Assembly (NCBI GenBank): GCA_000824845.1
Contig: CCNC01000023.1
Span: 1 to 64,000 of the forward strand
Reading direction: 5' to 3'
DNA length: 64,000 nucleotides
Origin: Mesorhizobium sp. ORS 3359
GTDB taxonomy: Bacteria > Pseudomonadota > Alphaproteobacteria > Rhizobiales > Rhizobiaceae
The position numbers were made by a program, and so were the translations under genes. The notes under the pieces are model-generated. The model was not told the origin of the DNA and did no database searches. It saw nothing but the letters and a program-made list of their open reading frames with translations. This document shows positions 60,514-64,000 of this stretch, in pieces (within the stretch, counting starts at the first letter, position 1; each line of letters starts with the position of its first letter).

Positions 60514-61349
60514 GGCTTCCGCCCTTTCAGCCACTGGCGGATGGCGGCCTCGTGCAGCTCGAAAAAGCGGTGCTGGTCGCTCTCCTTGAGCTGGGCAAAG
60601 CCGGTGGCGACCTTCTCCCATTTGGGCGCGGTCGCCGGCCTCGGTGAGCGGTCGATGACGGCAATCGCTTCCGCGACCGTCTTAGGCGCGTCGTCTGCCT
60701 CAAGCGTCAGCAGGCGCGCGATTGCCTCTTGGCGCTCCGGCTTCTCGGCTGCGAGTAGAAGCAGCTCGGTTTGGTTGTCGGCGACGGGATGCAGCGAGAT
60801 GCTCTCCCGCACCGGCGCCGGGATCGTCGCGATCTTGAGGGCGTGGAACACGCTACGGCGCGAGATGCCGAGCACAGCCTGGGCGGCATCCGAGAAATTC
60901 AGTGCAAACCTTGCACTCAACTCGTCGTCTTCAGCGATTTCGACCGGGCGGGCCTTCTTGCGGCCGACCTTGCCGGTGCCGTGCTCGCGGTCGTAGATGT
61001 CGCGCCAATCGGCAATGTCCTTGGCGCGGTCGAGGACGGAAAGCTGGCGGCGGATCAGGTTCTCGGCGATCTCGCGCTTGCGGATTTCCGTCTCGGTGAT
61101 GTCCTTCGGGTCTTTGACGATGGCCTCGATCTCGGTCCGACCGATGCTGCCGACCGCCGCGAGGCGATGCCCGCCCATTGTGAGGCGATATTTGAAACCC
61201 TCGGTCGCGTCCTCCATGACCTCGATCGGCACCATGTGGTCGTTGCCGCTCTGCATGTCTGCCGCGAGAGTGGCCACCCAGGCCGGGTCGAGCCGCCGGC
61301 GATCGGCCGGCACTCTGATCTCTGCGATTTTGATCTTGGTCGAATTCAT
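60510..61349 (-). CDS. ParB/RepB/Spo0J-type domain protein
   Basis: A 279-aa protein with the ParB N-terminal fold (RRLDPAWVATLAADMQSGND, then YRLTMGGHRLAAV and IAENLIRRQLSVLDRAKDIA). A KorB/HTH-like middle includes FSDAAQAVLGISRRSVFHAL. It is the first gene of the early operon after Ner. It may act as a CTP-dependent DNA clamp or as a regulator; neither is shown. Confidence 0.78.
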   Translation of the reverse strand: MNSTKIKIAEIRVPADRRRLDPAWVATLAADMQSGNDHMVPIEVMEDATEGFKYRLTMGGHRLAAVGSIGRTEIEAIVKDPKDITETEIRKREIAENLIRRQLSVLDRAKDIADWRDIYDREHGTGKVGRKKARPVEIAEDDELSARFALNFSDAAQAVLGISRRSVFHALKIATIPAPVRESISLHPVADNQTELLLLAAEKPERQEAIARLLTLEADDAPKTVAEAIAVIDRSPRPATAPKWEKVATGFAQLKESDQHRFFELHEAAIRQWLKGRKP

Positions 61350-61411
61350 GTCGGCTCACCCCCGTTGTGGCTCTGGCTGTCTGCGCCCGCTCTTGCGCTG
61401 GACAGCGGCCG

Positions 61412-61717
61412 TCAGGGCGCGCCGGGTGCGGCGTCTAAATTGAGTGCAACTTTTGCACTTCCGGACTCACCAGCCGCGCTGGTAGTCTCGACTTCGTTGT
61501 GACGCCCTCGGGTGTAGAGGGTCGGGAAAAGCACGCGGAAAGGAATGTTCAGCGCCTGGGCGATCGCCTCGGCGCCGGGACGGCTCCCTCCGATGAGGCC
61601 CTGTCTGCAGGCATTCTCGTAAAGGCCGGCGTCCAGGGCGATCCCGGTCAGCGTCATGCCACGGCGCCGGATCTCGGCGTTGATGGCGTGACGATCCCAC
61701 ACCTGAGGCGTGTTCAT
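61412..61717 (-). CDS. Ner-like early regulator
   Basis: A 101-aa protein of the Ner/Nlp helix-turn-helix family. It has WDRHAINAEIRRRGMTLTGI, then AGLYENACRQGL and RPGAEAIAQALNIPFRVLFP. Ner of Mu turns down early transcription and the repressor. It is the first minus-strand gene and diverges from the repressor over a 196-bp control region. Confidence 0.85.
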   Translation of the reverse strand: MNTPQVWDRHAINAEIRRRGMTLTGIALDAGLYENACRQGLIGGSRPGAEAIAQALNIPFRVLFPTLYTRGRHNEVETTSAAGESGSAKVALNLDAAPGAP

Positions 61718-61786
61718 GGCGGCTCCACCGATCGTCCGGACCTTTCGCAGAGGGCCGGATGGTTAAAATTTGAGACAACGTTTGTA

Positions 61787-61893
61787 GCGACTAATGTCGC
61801 ACTATTGGGGGAATAAATCAACGCTATGGCGCGAGTTTTCCCGCGTCAGAGTTCGCTGGCTTGTCCAATAGGGTAAATTGCGACCTAAGACGC
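61787..61893. promoter_or_regulatory. early control region with operator-like dyads
   Basis: GCGAC-TAAT-GTCGC (61787-61800) is a perfect 5-bp-arm palindrome, and a weaker copy lies at 61880-61893. The nonamer GTCAGAGTT occurs at 61845-61853. The region lies between Ner and the repressor, the place of the overlapping early and repressor promoters and operators in Mu. I could not fix -10/-35 boxes. Confidence 0.55.
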
Positions 61894-61913
61894 TGATTTT
61901 ATGAGGGTATCGT

Positions 61914-62642
61914 TTGTCGAACGGCACGGAAAATGAAACTCTGACGCTTGGTCAGAGTTTGCAAGCGGCCGACAGCTCGTTCGCGGAGCGGCTGAAAATT
62001 GCACTATCAGGCGAATCACCCCACGCCTTTTCGAAAAGGTCGGGCATCGGTGATTCGACCATGCGGAAGTACCTGCTCGGCTCCGAGCCTGGGCTGGACA
62101 ACCTGCTGACCATTGCCGAGAAGGCCAACGTCACGCTGGATTGGCTTGCGGCTGGGCGAGGGCCGATGCGCCCGGCCGCCGGCGGACACGCTCTTACAAT
62201 TTCCGAGGATGGCGCGCTGCCCTATGGCTTCGTCCCCGTTCCTAAGCTGGACATCCGGCCGAGCGCCGGCGCCGGCAGCGTTGCGGTGCAAGAGGATGGC
62301 GAGGCCGATATCGTGGCCTTCAAGGAGGATTGGCTGCGTCGGATCGGCGTCAGTCCGAAGTTCGCCCGGCTCATGGTCGCCCAGGGCGACAGCATGTGGG
62401 ACACCATCAATGACGGCGACCTGATGATCGTGGACATCTCGGTCCGCGATTTCGTCGACGAGGCAGTTTACGTCTTGGCCTACGGCGGCCTGGTCCGGCT
62501 CAAACGCTTGCAAATGCTGCGTTCCGGCGTACTTCTATTGCGCAGCGACAATCCGAAGTACCAGACCGAGGAAGTGCCGCCGGGCGAGCAGCCAGACCTG
62601 ATCATCGGCGGCCGCGTCCGCTGGGTCGGCGGGTCAATATAG
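61914..62642 (+). CDS. LexA-like (S24) prophage repressor
   Basis: A 242-aa protein. Residues about 25-75 are a helix-turn-helix (FSKRSGIGDSTMRKYLLGSE). The C-terminal half is a peptidase S24 domain with S160 in QGDSMWD and K197 in VRLKRL, 37 residues apart as in LexA. A likely self-cleavage loop is SAGAGSV near 117-123, so the phage is probably SOS-inducible. The start is TTG with GAGGG six bases before it; a stop in the same frame directly upstream excludes a longer form. This is the c-repressor of the Mu layout, transcribed toward the left end. Confidence 0.9.
   Translation: MSNGTENETLTLGQSLQAADSSFAERLKIALSGESPHAFSKRSGIGDSTMRKYLLGSEPGLDNLLTIAEKANVTLDWLAAGRGPMRPAAGGHALTISEDGALPYGFVPVPKLDIRPSAGAGSVAVQEDGEADIVAFKEDWLRRIGVSPKFARLMVAQGDSMWDTINDGDLMIVDISVRDFVDEAVYVLAYGGLVRLKRLQMLRSGVLLLRSDNPKYQTEEVPPGEQPDLIIGGRVRWVGGSI
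61937..61959. promoter_or_regulatory. operator-like palindrome inside repressor gene
   Basis: AACTCTGAC-GCTTG-GTCAGAGTT has 9-bp perfect arms. The same half-site lies upstream at 61845-61853. Its place at codons 9-16 suggests autoregulation of the repressor. Confidence 0.55.
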
Positions 62643-62656
62643 GGGGAGAGGGGTCG

Positions 62657-62785
62657 ATGAAAGAAGACGAGGAAGGCGAACCGGTCTCAGCAGGCACCTA
62701 TTTCAGCAAGATGGTGCCGGTCTATCTCGGGATTGCGGTATTTCTCATAATTCTCCTAATCGGCATCCACGAAAGCTCGTTCTAA
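62657..62785 (+). CDS. 42-aa membrane protein downstream of the repressor
   Basis: A small frame with AGGGGGAGAGGGG upstream, 14 bp after the repressor stop. It has an acidic N-terminus (MKEDEEGEPVSAG) and one membrane helix (VYLGIAVFLIILLIGI). It is on the repressor's strand and so is likely made in the lysogen. Superinfection exclusion or another lysogenic trait is a reasonable guess. No family is recognised. Confidence 0.65.
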   Translation: MKEDEEGEPVSAGTYFSKMVPVYLGIAVFLIILLIGIHESSF

Positions 62786-62787
62786 CC

Positions 62788-62850
62788 GGTGCCATCCGAT
62801 CTTGCGCGCCGCCGCGCCGGCGGCCGTTTTGGTGCCAACTGAAGTTGCGC
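62788..62850 (-). other. left-end transposase-binding sites L2 and L3
   Basis: On the minus strand, GCGCAAGATCGGATGGCACC ends at 62788 and GCGCAACTTCAGTTGGCACC ends at 62831. They match R1/R2 and L1. The two are 43 bp apart and separated from L1 by about 120 bp, resembling the uneven L1 / L2-L3 layout of Mu. Confidence 0.8.
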
Positions 62851-62966
62851 GGCCAGATTTCTGGCTTTCTGGCTTTCCGGCCCCGCTCGATCCCGCCAAC
62901 GCCTTGCTTTTCATGGCTTTGCGCGGCTGATCCCGGCGTTTCCCACCTTTTCCCGCCCATCGCCGG

Positions 62967-64000
62967 CTAATGCCATCCGATCTTGCGCGTTACACTTCCG
63001 AGCGCCCCCGGTGTCGGCGTGGTCACGATGACGGCTTCGCCGGCATCGAGCGTGGTCTGGTCGCAGGCCTTGAGGACGTCGACCGAACCGTCCTTGCGCC
63101 TGACCTTGGTCGAGCCGGCCTCGCCATCGCCGCCGCCTTCGAGGCCTTGGGGCGGTCGGTTGCGGTGCGAGGACAGGATCGCGCATTCCATCTTTTCGAG
63201 GAAGCGGATGGTGCGCCTGGTGCCGTCGCCGGCATTCCACTTGCCCTTGCCGCCGGAGTTCTCACGGATGTGGAAGTCTTCCAACACGACGGGGAAGCGC
63301 AATTCCAGCACCTCGGGGTCGGTGAGGCGCGAGTTGGTCATGTGGGTGTGAACGCCGGAGGTTCCGGCAAAGCCGCGTCCCGAATTCATCCGGCCGGCCG
63401 GCGAGCCGGAGCAGATCGTCTCGTAATACTGGTATTTCTTGTTGCCGAAGGTGAGGTTGTTCATCGTGCCTTGCGCATTGGCCATGGCGCCCATCGCGCC
63501 GAACAGCGCGTTGGTGACATGCTGTGAGGTCTCGACATTACCGGCGACGACGGCGGCAGGGTAGGCAGGCTTCAGCATCGAGCCGTCGGGGATGACGATG
63601 TTGATCGGCCTGAGGCACCCGGCATTCATCGGGATCATGTCCTCGACCATGACGCGGAAGGCATAGAGCACTGCGGCGCGGGCCACCGGCTCCGGCGCGT
63701 TGAAATTGTTCTCCATGACAGGCGAGGTGCCGGTGAAATCGACGGTCGCCTCGCGCTTTTGCCGATCGACGGTGATCTTCACCCTAATCACTTGACCGGT
63801 GTCGGTCGGGTATTCGTAAGCCGCGCTGTCGGGAAGCCGCTCGATCACGCGGCGCACGCTCTCGGCGGCGTTGTCCTGGACATGGCCCATATAAGCCTCG
63901 ACGACATCGAGGCCGAAATGCGCGACCATTTTGCGCAGTTCCGCCACACCCTTTTCGTTGGCGGCGATCTGCGCCTTGAGGTCGGCGATGTTCTGAGTTG
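62967..64000 (-). CDS. hydantoinase B/5-oxoprolinase-type protein, C-terminal part (5' end outside window)
   Basis: The frame is open from the window edge (codons for [16 protein letters not shown]) through about 340 residues. Landmarks are [57 protein letters not shown] and the GKWNAGDGT block, the hydantoinase B family pattern. The enzyme opens 5-membered cyclic amides such as hydantoins or 5-oxoproline, using ATP with the A subunit. The last codons (VTRKIGWH and the stop) come from the prophage end. The native protein would end GALGSA. Confidence 0.85.
   Translation of the reverse strand, partial: TQNIADLKAQIAANEKGVAELRKMVAHFGLDVVEAYMGHVQDNAAESVRRVIERLPDSAAYEYPTDTGQVIRVKITVDRQKREATVDFTGTSPVMENNFNAPEPVARAAVLYAFRVMVEDMIPMNAGCLRPINIVIPDGSMLKPAYPAAVVAGNVETSQHVTNALFGAMGAMANAQGTMNNLTFGNKKYQYYETICSGSPAGRMNSGRGFAGTSGVHTHMTNSRLTDPEVLELRFPVVLEDFHIRENSGGKGKWNAGDGTRRTIRFLEKMECAILSSHRNRPPQGLEGGGDGEAGSTKVRRKDGSVDVLKACDQTTLDAGEAVIVTTPTPGALGSVTRKIGWH
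62969..62988 (-). other. left-end terminal transposase-binding site L1
   Basis: On the minus strand GCGCAAGATCGGATGGCATT starts six bases inside the phage end TGTAAC, exactly the offset of R1 from the right end. It also encodes the new C-terminus of the host gene, and its last bases supply the stop codon. Confidence 0.85.
62995..62999. repeat. target site duplication, left copy
   Basis: CTTCC follows the phage terminal TTACA on the plus strand and equals 18519-18523. Confidence 0.9.

Larger units (their letters stand above)
18524..62994. mobile_element. complete Mu-like transposable siphovirus prophage (44,471 bp)
   Basis: The ends read TGTAGCGCGCAA (right) and TGTAACGCGCAA (left, minus strand) and are flanked by the CTTCC duplication. 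Inside are a LexA-like repressor, Ner, a MuA-type transposase, a MuB-type ATPase, GemA, Mor, gp27/28/29, gpF, a gpI-type protease, gpT, gpG and gp36, so the early and head modules are Mu-type. The tail is siphoviral: a tube protein, frameshifted chaperones, a tape measure and tail-tip proteins, with no sheath or baseplate wedge. All modules are present and no gene is visibly broken, so the element may be inducible. Confidence 0.95.

Noticed and set aside
62788..62990. 18-bp repeat GCGCAAGATCGGATGGCA as an integrase att core or a small 180-bp insertion
   Set aside because: There is no tyrosine or serine integrase in the element, and the repeat belongs to the transposase-site family found at both ends.
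62967..64000. Hydantoinase-B gene as an inactivated pseudogene
   Set aside because: Only the last residue is lost and the new frame stops after eight further codons; the domain is complete at its C-terminus as far as seen.
1..64000. CRISPR arrays, tRNA or rRNA genes
   Set aside because: No regularly spaced repeats and no cloverleaf or rRNA-like sequence were noticed by reading both strands; a covariance-model search was not possible here.

Overview
The window looks like a chromosome segment of a Rhizobiales bacterium, most likely Mesorhizobium or a close relative. The reasons are high GC, the btaA-btaB betaine-lipid pair with a Pho box, an ArsR-methyltransferase regulator in front of metF, and palindromic intergenic elements of the rhizobial kind. 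This is inferred from gene content and sequence style; no 16S rRNA or other marker is present.

Positions 1-18523 are host chromosome. First come a DpnI-like methyl-directed restriction enzyme and a small cysteine-rich protein, in visibly more AT-rich DNA. Then come housekeeping genes: tam, a FabH-like synthase, an isoprenylcysteine-type methyltransferase, a MOSC protein, an SDR, a class IV aminotransferase, DUF2293, trmO, a SahR-like regulator with metF, an EamA transporter, a type III PLP decarboxylase, two cell-wall hydrolases, a serine hydrolase, and btaA-btaB. A 28-residue membrane microprotein lies downstream of metF.

Positions 18524-62994 are one complete Mu-like (transposable) siphovirus prophage of 44,471 bp. 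Its ends can be set to the base. Both begin TGTA(G/A)CGCGCAA read inward, a 5-bp target duplication CTTCC lies on each side (18519-18523 and 62995-62999), and five copies of a 20-bp transposase-site motif lie near the ends. The repressor and a 42-aa membrane protein are on the plus strand next to the left end (62994). All other genes are on the minus strand. Reading down from the left end they are: Ner; early genes with two ParB-like proteins, a winged-helix protein, a MuA-type DDE transposase and a MuB-type ATPase; a middle region with DUF3164, GemA and Mor; lysis (TM-anchored GH24 endolysin, i-spanin/o-spanin); DNA packaging and head (gp27/28/29, gpF, a D12-class adenine methylase, protease-scaffold, gpT); a long non-contractile tail (tube, frameshifted chaperones, tape measure with M15 peptidase, tail tip, fibres). 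Cargo sits at the right end: an acyltransferase-3, an ATP-dependent DNA ligase and a zinc-ribbon protein.

The phage inserted into the last codons of a hydantoinase B/5-oxoprolinase-type gene. That gene runs from beyond 64000 down to 62967. Only its last residue was lost; the phage end adds eight residues and a stop codon. The 3' remnant and the PhoB-type promoter of btaA-btaB lie just outside the right end, so both flanking host functions look intact. No tRNA, rRNA or CRISPR array was seen.
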